NCBI GenBank assembly: GCA_020735665.1
Contig: CP085928.1
Coordinates: 124,001 to 188,000, forward strand
DNA length: 64,000 nucleotides
Reading direction: 5' to 3'
Origin: Lachnospiraceae bacterium GAM79
GTDB lineage: Bacteria; Bacillota; Clostridia; Lachnospirales; Lachnospiraceae
A program made the translations under genes and the position numbers. Below, one piece after another: positions 1 through 7,981 of this stretch; positions within the stretch are counted from its first letter, which is position 1, and every line of letters starts with the position of its first letter. A model generated the notes under the pieces. That model made no database searches and had not been told where the DNA came from. It saw only the letters and a list, made by a program, of their open reading frames with translations.

Positions 1-294
1 GCAGAGACAGAAAATGTACTCCTGCTTGGTGATGATGTGATCAATAAGACAATCCCGATCATTCTCTGTGCAGAGGAGGATGTAGAAGGTTCTCACGGTG
101 CAACGATAGGTGAACTGGATGAGGAGACATTATTTTATTTTGAATCAAGAGGCATCGACAAGGAGGCTGCGGAGGATATCATGACCCACGGCAAATTCGA
201 GATGTTATATCGCCACATAGGAGATGAGCAGACACAGAAGCTGGTAGAAGCACAGCTTGCGGAGGTAATGGCAGATGATAGAGAAGAATTATAA
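1..294 (+). CDS. sufD: SufD, Fe-S cluster assembly scaffold subunit (5' end outside window)
   Basis: This is the C-terminal 97 codons of a SufB/SufD-family protein. The frame is open from base 1, so the gene begins upstream of the window. The visible tail carries the family hallmark EGSHGATIGELDEETLFYFESRGI, broken here as EGSHGATIGELD followed by a phenylalanine- and glutamate-rich stretch, and the AEDIMTHGKFE-type helix. SufD acts with SufB and the ATPase SufC as the scaffold on which cytosolic Fe-S clusters are built. The stop overlaps the sufS start by 20 bases, which implies translational coupling. The distinction from SufB rests on gene order (immediately upstream of sufS/sufU) and is an inference. 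Confidence 0.88.
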   Translation, partial: AETENVLLLGDDVINKTIPIILCAEEDVEGSHGATIGELDEETLFYFESRGIDKEAAEDIMTHGKFEMLYRHIGDEQTQKLVEAQLAEVMADDREEL

Positions 295-1492
295 AGAGGA
301 TTTTCCGTTATTACAGACAAATAAAACCATTTATATAGACAATGCAGCTACAGCACAGAAGCCGGCAGTTGTAATTGAAGCAGAGAAGCGTTTTTATGAA
401 GAAAGCAATGCAAATCCGCTTCGTGGCTTCTATCCGCTGAGCCTTGCAGCAACAGAAGCATATGAAGATGCCAGAAAAGTTGTGCGTGATTTTATTCATG
501 CAGATTCGGAAAAAGAAATCATCTTTACAAGAAATACAACAGAGAGTCTGAACCTTGTTGCATACAGCTATGCATGCAGTCATCTGAAAGAAGGAGATGA
601 GATCGCAGTCAGCATCATGGAACATCACAGCAACATTCTCCCATGGCAGATGGCAGCGAGAATGACAGGTGCAACGGTCCGGTATCTGAACTGTGAGAAG
701 GACGGTATTTTGACAGATGAGACACTTGCAGCAGGAATCAATGAGAAGACAAAGCTTGTAGCGATCGGACAGGTATCCAATGTTCTCGGTTGTGTGAATC
801 CGATCAAGAAGATTTCAAAGCTTGCACATGCAGTCGGCGCGGTCATTGTAGTAGATGCAGCACAGAGTGCACCGCATATGCCGATCGACGTCAAAGATCT
901 GGATGCAGATTTCCTTGCATTTTCCGGTCATAAGCTGATGGGACCGATGGGTATCGGCGTGTTATATGGAAAAGAAGCATTACTGGAAGAGATGCCGCCA
1001 TTTATGACAGGTGGCGAGATGATCCAGTCCGTAACGACAGAAGGAGCGGTATGGGCTGAGCTTCCGCATAAGTTTGAGGCAGGAACTGTAAATGCAGCCG
1101 GTGCAGCCGGACTTGAAGCCGCAATTTCATATATTAATAAGATTGGATTTGAGACAATCGAGCAGAGAGAACTGGAACTGACCCGACATGCGATGGAAGG
1201 ACTTGCAAAGATTCCGCATGTTCATGTGATCGGCTCAGAAGATCCTGCAAACCATACCGGTATTGTGGCATTTACGATCGACAATGTACATCCACATGAT
1301 GTCAGTGAGATCATGGCAGCAGATGGTATCGATGTCCGTGCAGGGCACCATTGCGCACAGCCATTACTTACTTATCTGAAGGTGTATAATACAACAAGAG
1401 CCAGCTTTATGTTCTACAATACGATAGAAGAAGTCGATGCATTTGTAGAGAGTGTTGCAAATGTCAGAAGGAGAATGGGATATGGAGAATAG
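275..1492 (+). CDS. sufS: SufS, group II cysteine desulfurase
   Basis: This PLP enzyme of 405 residues, full length for the family, takes sulfur from cysteine as an enzyme persulfide and passes it to SufU. The N-terminus contains the YIDNAATAQKP motif. The PLP lysine is about Lys220 in SGHKLMGPMG, and the catalytic cysteine is about Cys360 in RAGHHCAQP, the short-loop arrangement of SufS rather than NifS/IscS. The start at 275 follows GGAGG at 261-265 and lies inside the sufD end. The 3' end overlaps sufU by 11 bases. The order sufD-sufS-sufU is the standard Firmicutes suf operon. Confidence 0.95.
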   Translation: MIEKNYKEDFPLLQTNKTIYIDNAATAQKPAVVIEAEKRFYEESNANPLRGFYPLSLAATEAYEDARKVVRDFIHADSEKEIIFTRNTTESLNLVAYSYACSHLKEGDEIAVSIMEHHSNILPWQMAARMTGATVRYLNCEKDGILTDETLAAGINEKTKLVAIGQVSNVLGCVNPIKKISKLAHAVGAVIVVDAAQSAPHMPIDVKDLDADFLAFSGHKLMGPMGIGVLYGKEALLEEMPPFMTGGEMIQSVTTEGAVWAELPHKFEAGTVNAAGAAGLEAAISYINKIGFETIEQRELELTRHAMEGLAKIPHVHVIGSEDPANHTGIVAFTIDNVHPHDVSEIMAADGIDVRAGHHCAQPLLTYLKVYNTTRASFMFYNTIEEVDAFVESVANVRRRMGYGE

Positions 1493-1904
1493 AAGTTTTT
1501 ATAATGAGATTCTGACGGAACACAATATCCGTCCGGAATTCAAACATGATCTTCCGGATGCGAACATCGTACTGGAAGGTGTAAACCCGAACTGTGGGGA
1601 TGATATCTGGTTGAAATTAAAAGTAGAAAACGGAATCATCGAAGACGGAGCATTTGTCGGAGACGGTTGTGCGATCTCACAGGCGTCCGCTGATATCATG
1701 CTTGGCATGATCGTCGGAAAGACCGAGGAAGAAGCGTTGAAGCTTGGAAAACTTTTCTTAAAGATGATACAGGGCGAAGCGACCGATGAAGAGATCGATG
1801 AACTGGAAGAGGCCTCCGCCTTAAAAGATATCTCCCATATGCCTGCCCGTGTAAAATGCGCAGTCCTTGGCTGGCATACCCTGGAGGAAGCATTAAAGAA
1901 ATAG
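1482..1904 (+). CDS. sufU: SufU, zinc-dependent sulfurtransferase / Fe-S scaffold
   Basis: The product has 140 residues, with three conserved cysteines at about positions 38 (NPNCGDD), 63 (GDGCAIS) and 126 (RVKCAVLGW) and the aspartate at about 40. In the family these residues bind zinc and accept persulfide sulfur from SufS. A longer frame opens at 1452, but the ATG at 1482 follows AGAAGGAGA and gives the normal SufU N-terminus (MENRSFYNEIL), so it is the better start. It is the last gene of the suf operon: only the long inverted repeat at 1905-2080 follows before the convergent ABC transporter. Confidence 0.93.
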   Translation: MENRSFYNEILTEHNIRPEFKHDLPDANIVLEGVNPNCGDDIWLKLKVENGIIEDGAFVGDGCAISQASADIMLGMIVGKTEEEALKLGKLFLKMIQGEATDEEIDELEEASALKDISHMPARVKCAVLGWHTLEEALKK

Positions 1905-2080
1905 TGTTAACAAAAAATAATACAGGGGTCATATATAACATTGTTCCGCAAAACACTCGCGTTCTATTCTACACGTAGCGGTTCTAAACTCTTCACCTGA
2001 CGGTGAATCGTTAAGTACCGACGTGTAGAAAGGTTTGCTTCACAATGTATATACGCTCCCTGTATTATTTTTTGTTAACA
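1905..2080 (+). repeat. Terminator-embedded repeat, copy A (3' of sufU)
   Basis: The outer arms 1905-1927 and 2058-2080 are perfect 23-base inverted complements with an A-tract and a T-tract, so they form a bidirectional terminator-like hairpin. The complementarity continues imperfectly inward (about 1928-1944 with 2043-2057). The roughly 100-base interior (about 1943-2043) is related to copy B at 2298-2447 when reverse-complemented. Shared blocks include GTGAAGCAAACCT, ACGTCGGT, CTTARCGAT, ACCG.TACGT and GTTTTGCG. The arm sequences of A and B are unrelated. The repeat begins one base after the sufU stop codon. The longest frames within it have no ribosome binding site. It probably acts as a 3'-end RNA structure; this is inference. 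Confidence 0.75.
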
Positions 2081-2164
2081 TTCAGTTATTCACGTCGGTC
2101 TTTAGCGATAATGAAATGTATTTACTATTGAGAAGTGGAAACAAAAATGGAAGAGGGTATTACT

Positions 2165-2262
2165 ATTATGAAGTAAGCCTGCCCACGCTGTGTAACTTCG
2201 AACTAACCTCGGCGGAAGCCTCGCTAAGTTCTCAGTTATTCGCGCTGGTGTAGGTTTGTACA
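2165..2262 (+). repeat. Third imperfect hairpin of the same intergenic repeat cluster
   Basis: This segment holds a long imperfect hairpin. The apical stem is GAACTAACCTCGGC with GCCTCGCTAAGTTC around a GGAA loop, and the basal stem is GCCTGCCCACGCTG with CGCTGGTGTAGGT. Its minus strand contains CAAACCTA and ACTTAGCGAGG, resembling the AAACCT and CTTAGCGAT blocks of copies A and B, so it may be a diverged relative. Another short match (ACGTCGGT followed by TTTAGCGAT) lies at about 2092-2110. The rest of the 1905-2461 gap shows no credible gene. Confidence 0.45.
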
Positions 2263-2297
2263 TATTAATATATGAAGTTAAAGCCATTAAAGTGGAT

Positions 2298-2447
2298 ATA
2301 AATAAAAGATGATAGATATTTTTGTGAAGCAAACCTATTTGAACGTCGGTTCTTAGCGATCCGCATAAGCGGGAGCTTAGTACCGTTACGTGAAAATAGA
2401 GCGAGAGCGTTTTGCGTAACAAAGAGTATCTATCATCTTTTATTTAT
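2298..2447 (-). repeat. Terminator-embedded repeat, copy B (3' of the ABC ATPase gene)
   Basis: The outer arms 2298-2318 and 2427-2447 are perfect 21-base inverted complements. The interior (about 2323-2420) aligns along most of its length with the reverse complement of copy A. The copy lies 14 bases beyond the stop of the minus-strand ATPase gene at 2462. Read in the direction of the gene that precedes it, copy B has the same orientation as copy A has relative to sufU. Each copy therefore appears as a transcript 3' end, beginning with GTTMCGCAAAAC and ending with GGTTTGCTTCAC. A structured 3'-UTR or terminator RNA is the likeliest role, but a mobile repeat that prefers terminator loops is also possible. 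Confidence 0.75.
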
Positions 2448-2461
2448 AATGCCAAGCCGGT

Positions 2462-3286
2462 CTATAATACTTTCGAAAGGAAATCCTTCAGTCGAGGATT
2501 CTTCGGATTGCCAAAGAATTCTTCCGGCGTGCCGGTTTCAAGAATCTGTCCCTCATCGATGAAGAGGACTTTATTGGCAACCTCCTTTGCAAATCCCATT
2601 TCATGAGTAACCACGATCATGGTCATTCCCTCTTTTGCAAGATCCTTCATCAGGTCGAGAACTTCTCCAACCATTTCAGGATCAAGAGCAGAAGTCGGTT
2701 CATCGAATAGGATCACATCCGGATTCATAGCAAGAGCACGGATGATGGCAACTCGCTGTTTCTGACCACCGGATAAGGTAGAAGGATATACATCTGCTTT
2801 ATCTTCCAGACCGATCCGTTTCAGAAGTTCTTCTGCCTTTGCTCTTGCCTCGGCAACGATCTGAGATTTACTTGTTGTAATCTCTATTTTCTCCTGCTTC
2901 TCTTTGCGGAACAGGTTCGTAAGCGGAAGCATACGATTATGACGCTTCGCTTTTTTCAGATCCTGACAACGCACCAGTACAGGAGCAAGCATGATATTCT
3001 GAATAACGGTTTTGTTGTTATACAGATTAAAATGTTGGAATACCATTCCCATATGACGACGGTGGATGTTGATATCAACCTTTGGGTCTGCAATATCGAC
3101 ACCATTGAAGATGATCTGACCGCCTGTTGGGTCTTCCATACAATTTAAACAGCGAAGAAATGTACTTTTACCAGAACCTGAAGGACCGATTACAACCATT
3201 ATATCGCCTTTATCGATTGTGACATTGATGCCTCGTAAAACTTCATTGTCACCAAAGTGTTTTTCAAGATTAATGACGTCTATCAC
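2462..3286 (-). CDS. Polar amino acid ABC transporter, ATP-binding protein (GlnQ/ArtP type)
   Basis: This is the cytoplasmic ATPase of a polar amino acid importer. Its 274 residues contain Walker [10 protein letters not shown] near residue 34, the signature [15 protein letters not shown], Walker [15 protein letters not shown] and the switch histidine in VVTHEMGFA. The family is normally about 240-250 residues. The excess is a lysine/arginine-rich insert of roughly 35 residues between the Q-loop region ([14 protein letters not shown]) and the helix leading to the signature. The start at 3286 lies inside the 3' end of the permease gene (17-base overlap), so translation is coupled. It is the last gene of a three-gene minus-strand operon (binding protein, permease, ATPase). 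Confidence 0.92.
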   Translation of the reverse strand: MIDVINLEKHFGDNEVLRGINVTIDKGDIMVVIGPSGSGKSTFLRCLNCMEDPTGGQIIFNGVDIADPKVDINIHRRHMGMVFQHFNLYNNKTVIQNIMLAPVLVRCQDLKKAKRHNRMLPLTNLFRKEKQEKIEITTSKSQIVAEARAKAEELLKRIGLEDKADVYPSTLSGGQKQRVAIIRALAMNPDVILFDEPTSALDPEMVGEVLDLMKDLAKEGMTMIVVTHEMGFAKEVANKVLFIDEGQILETGTPEEFFGNPKNPRLKDFLSKVL

Positions 3287-3980
3287 TCTTTCTCAGGCTC
3301 CTTTCCATAAGTTTGATACCAAGGCTGATCAGAAGCACCATCACAATGTAGATCAGTGCCATAACCAGATATGGGATCATGAATTCGTAGCTGTTACTAC
3401 CAATATAGTTAAATGCTACATATAAGTCAGTAGCACCAACAAAGCTTACAACAGATGTTTCCTTGATCAAAGATATAAATTCATTTCCCAGAGTAGGAAG
3501 GATGTTTTTAACTGCCTGAGGAATCACAATCTTACGCATGGTCGTCGCAAAGCTAAGGCCCATGGCACGTCCGCCTTCCATCTGTCCGGGATCCACAGAA
3601 AGGATACCGCTTCGCATGATTTCGGAAATATAAGCACCACTGTTTAGACCAAATACAAGCATTGATACCTGTACACCGCTCATATGACCTCCTACGATAG
3701 GGAGCAGAACATAGTAAAACAGCAGTAACTGCACGACCATAGGAGTTCCACGGAAGAATCCGACATAGACGCTGCAGATTGCATCTAAAACTCGTGGCAG
3801 CCGTTTATATTTTGGAATGACGCGGACAGTTGCAATGATGGTTCCGATCAAAATACCGATGATCAGACCGATTATGGCGATGATAACGGTATTCTTCAGA
3901 CCTTCAACAACCTTTACATATCCTCTGTTATCAATGAATATTTCTATGAACTTTTGTATTTTACTTGAAATGTCTCCCAT
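3270..3980 (-). CDS. Polar amino acid ABC transporter, permease (HisM/GlnP family)
   Basis: This membrane subunit of the importer has 236 residues from the chosen start. It has about five hydrophobic segments and the EAA-type cytoplasmic loop [33 protein letters not shown], here split as [20 protein letters not shown] and the following [15 protein letters not shown], which docks on the ATPase. The longest frame starts at 4001, but the ATG at 3980 (MGDISSKIQ) follows AAAGGA at the correct spacing, so it is preferred. A GC-rich hairpin at 4011-4029 separates it from the binding-protein gene upstream. Confidence 0.92.
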   Translation of the reverse strand: MGDISSKIQKFIEIFIDNRGYVKVVEGLKNTVIIAIIGLIIGILIGTIIATVRVIPKYKRLPRVLDAICSVYVGFFRGTPMVVQLLLFYYVLLPIVGGHMSGVQVSMLVFGLNSGAYISEIMRSGILSVDPGQMEGGRAMGLSFATTMRKIVIPQAVKNILPTLGNEFISLIKETSVVSFVGATDLYVAFNYIGSNSYEFMIPYLVMALIYIVMVLLISLGIKLMERSLRKSDRRH

Positions 3981-4010
3981 GAAATATCCTTTCAATATCA
4001 TTTATTTTCT

Positions 4011-4029
4011 TCACGCGAGAAACGCGTGA
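4011..4029 (-). promoter_or_regulatory. Intercistronic hairpin between binding protein and permease genes
   Basis: TCACGCG and CGCGTGA form a perfect 7-base stem with a 5-base loop in the 65-base gap between the binding-protein stop and the permease start. There is no T-run, so it is unlikely to be a full terminator. Hairpins in this position commonly stabilise the upstream binding-protein mRNA 3' end and lower permease expression; that role is inferred here from position only. Confidence 0.55.
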
Positions 4030-4045
4030 TTCTTATAGCATATTT

Positions 4046-4918
4046 TTACTGCATAGCATTTAATGATTTTGTAATGGCAGCAGCAGGAGCTGAATCGATG
4101 ATAACATAATTTAAATTTCCGTTTAATAAATCCTGAACTGCAAGTGAACCGTTCTTATAACCGGTAGATGTCATCTTAAGACCAGCGAATCCCCAGTCAT
4201 CATCACCTTCGCAGTAGAACTGTCCGGTTGTACCTGTCTGGAAACCAATCTTGCTGCTTGAATCCTTAGCGTTAAGGATTGCATTTACATCATCGGCAGT
4301 CTTACATTCGTCAAATTCTGTGTTGTCTGATGGAACGATCAACTTCTGGGAAGCCTTGTAGTAAGAATCTGAGAAAGCTACATATTCTTCACGATCCGGC
4401 TTGATTGTAAGACCGGCCATAGCGATATCACATTTCTGCTGACCAACGGAGAGACATACAGCATCGAAATCCATGTTCTGGATAACCAGCTCCTTACCGA
4501 GTTTGTCAGCAAGTGCCTTAGCGATCTCCATATCGATTCCGTAGTAGTTCTCACCCTTTGTATACTCAAATGGTTCGAATGCAGCGTTTGTTGCTACAAC
4601 TAACTGATCCTTGCTTGAGTCTAATGTAGCTGATTCAACAGCAACAGGCTCGCCATCACCGAAGTAGTGGTTGCAGATCTCTTCAAATGTGCCATCTGAA
4701 TTCATATCTGCGATAAATGTATTAACCTCTTTTAATAAGTCAGGCTGTGTTTTGTCAACACCGAAAGCGTATTCCTCATCTGTGAGGTCAATCTCGATAA
4801 CCTTAGCAGTCTTCTTATCAGAAGATTTGCTGTCGTCAGTTTTGCTTCCGCATGCTGTTAATGCAGTCATAGCCAGGGCTGCAGACATAGTAATTGCTAA
4901 AAATTTTTTAAGTTTCAT
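4046..4918 (-). CDS. Amino acid ABC transporter binding lipoprotein, apparently circularly permuted
   Basis: This exported family-3 solute-binding lipoprotein has a signal peptide ending in the lipobox LTAC (mature Cys about residue 23). The domain order is unusual. Residues about 40-95 (EYAFGVDKTQPDLLKEVNTFIADMN.DGTFEEI..HYFG) match what is normally the C-terminal end of the family. The usual N-terminal start (LVVATNAAFEPFEY..YYGIDMEIAKALADKLG) follows only afterwards. The protein ends at VIIDSAPAAAITKSLNAMQ, just where the moved segment would normally begin. Two ATGs lie six bases apart; 4918 is better spaced from AAAGGAAG than 4924. It is the first gene of the operon with the permease and ATPase. 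Confidence 0.9.
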   Translation of the reverse strand: MKLKKFLAITMSAALAMTALTACGSKTDDSKSSDKKTAKVIEIDLTDEEYAFGVDKTQPDLLKEVNTFIADMNSDGTFEEICNHYFGDGEPVAVESATLDSSKDQLVVATNAAFEPFEYTKGENYYGIDMEIAKALADKLGKELVIQNMDFDAVCLSVGQQKCDIAMAGLTIKPDREEYVAFSDSYYKASQKLIVPSDNTEFDECKTADDVNAILNAKDSSSKIGFQTGTTGQFYCEGDDDWGFAGLKMTSTGYKNGSLAVQDLLNGNLNYVIIDSAPAAAITKSLNAMQ

Positions 4919-4950
4919 TTTCATTACTTCCTTTCATTCTTTTCTGAATA

Positions 4951-4979
4951 AATATACCATTGTGTTTTGAAAAATGCAA
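4951..4979 (-). promoter_or_regulatory. Sigma-A-type promoter of the amino acid ABC operon
   Basis: On the minus strand, TTGCAT (4974-4979) and TATATT (4951-4956) are separated by 17 bases, about 30 bases upstream of the binding-protein start. The spacing is ideal and both hexamers match consensus at four or five positions. I see no clear operator around it. Confidence 0.5.
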
Positions 4980-5026
4980 TTTATATATGCAAAAAAATGC
5001 TGAAAATTACAGGTTTTATGCAGGTT

Positions 5027-5905
5027 TTATAAATGCTTTTCGTATTTTCCGCCAATATGCATACCTTCTTTTACGACAACAAAGGCGTGTTCATCGATGT
5101 TTTTCAGTCCGCGGCGGAGATGAACACATTCATATTTGGAAAGGATCGTAACGATCATATAAGTTGTTTCTTCGGTATAACCACCACGCGCCTCCCACCA
5201 GGTTGCATCCCGGTGAAATTCGTTTACGATGTAATCAAGGATGGCTTCCGGTTCTTCTTTTGTATAGATCACAACTTCGGTATTGATGTTCTGCGTATGT
5301 GCTTTGTCAGTCATCAGAGTACTGACAGCGGAATAGATAATGCTGTATACGGCTGTCGGGATACCAAAAAGGATTGCACAGATGCCGTAGACAACAGCAT
5401 TGACTGTCAAAGATACCTTTCCCACGCTGAAATTTTTGTATTTCTTGGTAAAGAACATACCGACGATATCCATACCGCCACTGGAGCCGCCGGAGCGTAA
5501 GGAGATACCGATGCCTGTACCGGCGAGAAGTCCACCCATAATGCTGGCAGTCAGGCTGTCATTGACCAGAGGTGTAGCCGGAATTGGAAATATACTTAAG
5601 AATATCGTCTGACTGATCAGGCAGACCAGTGTCCGGCTGAAGAAACTTTTGCCGATTGAGATATATGCCATGATAAATAAAGGTATATTTAAGATAAAGT
5701 TGATAATACCTGCGATATCGGTTCCTGATGCAAGCGATGGAAATACTTGGATCAGTAAGGTTCGTATGATCTGGCTGATACCAAGGACACCGCCGTTATA
5801 CAGACTGGCGGGGACGATAAAGAAGTTGATTCCGGCGGCAAATAAAACCATGCCGCCGATCGCAGCAGCATTTCTCTGCCAGAGTGTTTTGTCTTTGAGA
5901 TTCAT
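5027..5905 (-). CDS. YitT family membrane protein (DUF161 + DUF2179)
   Basis: This integral membrane protein of 292 residues has about five or six hydrophobic segments in the first 200 residues (for example AAAIGGMVLFAAGINFFIVPASLYNGGVLGIS) and the SGGMDIVGMFF motif typical of the family. It ends in a soluble DUF2179 domain (about residues 205-290: TEVVIYTKEEPEAILDYIVNEFHRDATWWEARGGYTEE, read in pieces). The family has no firmly established biochemical role; transport or signalling at the membrane is proposed. The start at 5905 (MNLKDKT) is chosen because GGGAGGG lies seven bases upstream, too close to the alternative ATG at 5911. A paralogue is at 24377-25240. Confidence 0.88.
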   Translation of the reverse strand: MNLKDKTLWQRNAAAIGGMVLFAAGINFFIVPASLYNGGVLGISQIIRTLLIQVFPSLASGTDIAGIINFILNIPLFIMAYISIGKSFFSRTLVCLISQTIFLSIFPIPATPLVNDSLTASIMGGLLAGTGIGISLRSGGSSGGMDIVGMFFTKKYKNFSVGKVSLTVNAVVYGICAILFGIPTAVYSIIYSAVSTLMTDKAHTQNINTEVVIYTKEEPEAILDYIVNEFHRDATWWEARGGYTEETTYMIVTILSKYECVHLRRGLKNIDEHAFVVVKEGMHIGGKYEKHL

Positions 5906-6151
5906 ATGCATGCCCTCCCTTTATTAATATTTGTACAGCTTGTGTAGATTATGAGCTTCAACCTGTTGATACTACCAATACAGGAACGCTTTTGTAAATA
6001 TTTATATGTAGAGTATAAAATATTTCCGGTAAAAAAGCATCTAAAATATAAGGAAGACTTGATCATAAATTGCAGAATTACAGGTTGTGGGACGAAAGGG
6101 AATGCAGTACAATAGTGCAGGCAGTAAATATGTGTTAAGAGGATTAGAAGA

Positions 6152-7375
6152 ATGAAAAAGATTTTATATTTTATAAAGAAGGAAACCGTTTTATCGATCG
6201 CGGTCGTACTGGCAGTGATGTCAGTATTTTTTGTAGCCCCTGACAGAGAATATATTTCATATATTGATTTCCGAACACTGGCAATCCTGTTCTGCCTTAT
6301 GAGTATCGTTGCCGGTTTGAGGAATATTGGTGTGTTTGATAAATTAGCGGAACGGCTGTTAGCAAAGGTGCATGGGATCGGGGGAGTAACGGTGATCCTT
6401 ATATGCCTGTGTTTCTTTATGTCGATGTTTATAACAAATGATGTATCACTTATTACATTTGTGCCGTTTACAATTATATTAATGAAGAAACGGAACCCGG
6501 ATGTCGGTGGCAAATGGATGCTAAAAGTAATTGTCATGCAGACGATCGCGGCGAACCTTGGCAGTATGTTGACACCTCTTGGTAATCCTCAGAATCTGTA
6601 TCTGTATGGAAAAGCAGGTATAGGTATTGCGGAGTTTTTAAAGATCATGCTACCGTATACAGTCTGTGCATTTGCTTTGTTAATTGCATGGATCGGTCTG
6701 GCATCCATGGTTCGAAAAAGAAAGTTAAGTCATGAAGAGAAGACAGAAATAAAGCAGAATAAAGGCTTAGACTCTGCTGAAGATAAAGCTTCAACGAAAA
6801 GACAGAAAGATCCGTTGGGGGCTTCCGGTTTAAAATGGGGGAAAAAGGATGCGGAATGGATTGAAAAATTTACAGCATATATTATTCTGTTTGTCATAAG
6901 TCTGCTTGCGGTTTCACATATTCTTCCGTATGGTGTGCCTTTCGCGTTAGTATTTTTATATTTGCTTCTGCGTGACCGGAAAATCCTGACACAGGTTGAT
7001 TATTCTCTGTTATGTATTTTTATCGCGTTATTTATATTCATCGGTAATCTTGGACGTATCCCGGCATTCAGTCAACTGCTTTCGGATATATTGACCGGAC
7101 GGGAGGTGGTCACTTCGGTAATTGCAAGTCAGGTAATGAGTAATGTTCCGGCTGCGATTCTGTTATCCGGATTTACAGACCATATCCGGGAGCTGGTGAT
7201 CGGAACAAATCTCGGAGGACTTGGTACTTTGATAGCATCAATGGCAAGTCTGATCAGTTTCAAATATGTTGCGAGAGAAGACCGCTCGTTCCGTGGCAGA
7301 TATTTTCTGGAATTTACAGTTGCAAATGTTATTTTCCTTTTTATAATGATGATTCTTTATCGTTTACTTTCTTAA
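6152..7375 (+). CDS. SLC13/ArsB-type anion transporter (CitMHS-like permease)
   Basis: This polytopic membrane protein of 407 residues has roughly ten hydrophobic segments. Two features of the ion-transporter superfamily are visible: the ITNDVSLITFVPFT segment and MLTPLGNPQNLYLY in the first half, mirrored by SNVPAAILLSGF and TNLGGLGTLIASMASLIS in the second half. This is the inverted-repeat layout with SNT/TNL-like hairpins that bind anions. Substrate cannot be read from the sequence; dicarboxylate, citrate or arsenite are possible. A charged loop at about residues 190-225 separates the halves. The start follows AGAGGA by nine bases. It is divergent from the YitT gene at 5905, with a 246-base AT-rich gap containing no other gene. 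Confidence 0.83.
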   Translation: MKKILYFIKKETVLSIAVVLAVMSVFFVAPDREYISYIDFRTLAILFCLMSIVAGLRNIGVFDKLAERLLAKVHGIGGVTVILICLCFFMSMFITNDVSLITFVPFTIILMKKRNPDVGGKWMLKVIVMQTIAANLGSMLTPLGNPQNLYLYGKAGIGIAEFLKIMLPYTVCAFALLIAWIGLASMVRKRKLSHEEKTEIKQNKGLDSAEDKASTKRQKDPLGASGLKWGKKDAEWIEKFTAYIILFVISLLAVSHILPYGVPFALVFLYLLLRDRKILTQVDYSLLCIFIALFIFIGNLGRIPAFSQLLSDILTGREVVTSVIASQVMSNVPAAILLSGFTDHIRELVIGTNLGGLGTLIASMASLISFKYVAREDRSFRGRYFLEFTVANVIFLFIMMILYRLLS

Positions 7376-7731
7376 CATAATCAAGTAGAACAGCCGTGCT
7401 ATGAGAGTAGTAGATATAGCGAACCAAACTGACAAAATTCTCAAGTGAGATAAAAACAGGAATATCGAACCTTTACGCAGAAGCAACAGAACTTCCGATA
7501 AATACGGGAGATACACAGTACAAGGCAGCAGTAAGGAATGATCCGAGACACAATTTTGCTAAAGAAGATAAAATAACAAAATATAGTCATTGTTTATACA
7601 TGATTTTTTTGCTACAGAACAAAAAACGACAGTTCAGAACAAATAAATAGAAAATACCACTTTATCCCTTTAAACTGAAACCATCGTACGAAACAAACAA
7701 CTGATGGCGCCTAAAGGGAAAGGGGAAATTC
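7376..7731 (+). other. Gene-free stretch with a possible decayed reading frame and LytTR-like sites
   Basis: No credible complete gene is seen in these 356 bases. A frame without stops runs from about 7419 to 7646 but has no start codon or ribosome binding site. Its translation (for example LYAEATELPINTGDTQYK) is not recognised, so it may be a gene remnant. The second half holds the direct repeats described separately and leads into the small peptide gene. Confidence 0.3.
7614..7640 (+). promoter_or_regulatory. Candidate LytTR-regulator binding repeats
   Basis: ACAGAAC at 7614-7620 and ACAGTTC at 7629-7635, whose starts are 15 bases apart, resemble the pair of roughly 9-bp direct repeats bound by AgrA/ComE-type LytTR regulators. 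The second overlaps the palindrome GTTCAGAAC. They lie about 92-118 bases upstream of the small peptide gene at 7732, whose neighbour encodes a LytTR regulator. The assignment is inference from motif shape and location. Confidence 0.4.
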
Positions 7732-7791
7732 ATGTTGTATGGACTTGATATTGTAGAGTGGTTAAAGAAGATATTAGGCTGGGGAAAGTAA
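7732..7791 (+). CDS. 19-residue amphipathic peptide, candidate pheromone or bacteriocin-like peptide
   Basis: The translation is MLYGLDIVEWLKKILGWGK. AGGGG at 7721-7725 ends six bases before the ATG, in the GA-rich context AAAGGGAAAGGGGAAATTC, so the ribosome binding site is as strong as any in the window. The peptide could form an amphipathic helix with two tryptophans and three lysines toward the C-terminus. It lacks a double-glycine leader and cysteines, so no processing is predicted. It lies 354 bases upstream of a LytTR response regulator and AgrC-like kinase in the same orientation, and downstream of LytTR-like repeats. This suggests an autoinducing signal or a leaderless membrane-active peptide. 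It is not a family I recognise. Confidence 0.5.
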   Translation: MLYGLDIVEWLKKILGWGK

Positions 7792-7981
7792 AAATATAAC
7801 ATATAAAAGTGTTTGTTCGGAAAAATATGAAGCTATATTTGTATTCAACATATACATATAGAGATGACTATTTATTATAGAATAAAGGGGGGCGCAAAGT
7901 ATTTGCCGGAAAGGGATGTTCTATAATAAAAAGATGCACCTAAGAGATATAGCTAAGTATAAAAAACAATATAGACTGCGG

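Noticed and set aside
5902-6537. 211-codon minus-strand frame
   Set aside because: It lies across the transporter gene start and the divergent intergenic region; no ribosome binding site, and its composition is that of a shadow frame.
7419-7646. Stop-free frame of about 75 codons
   Set aside because: It has no start codon or ribosome binding site; at most a decayed remnant.
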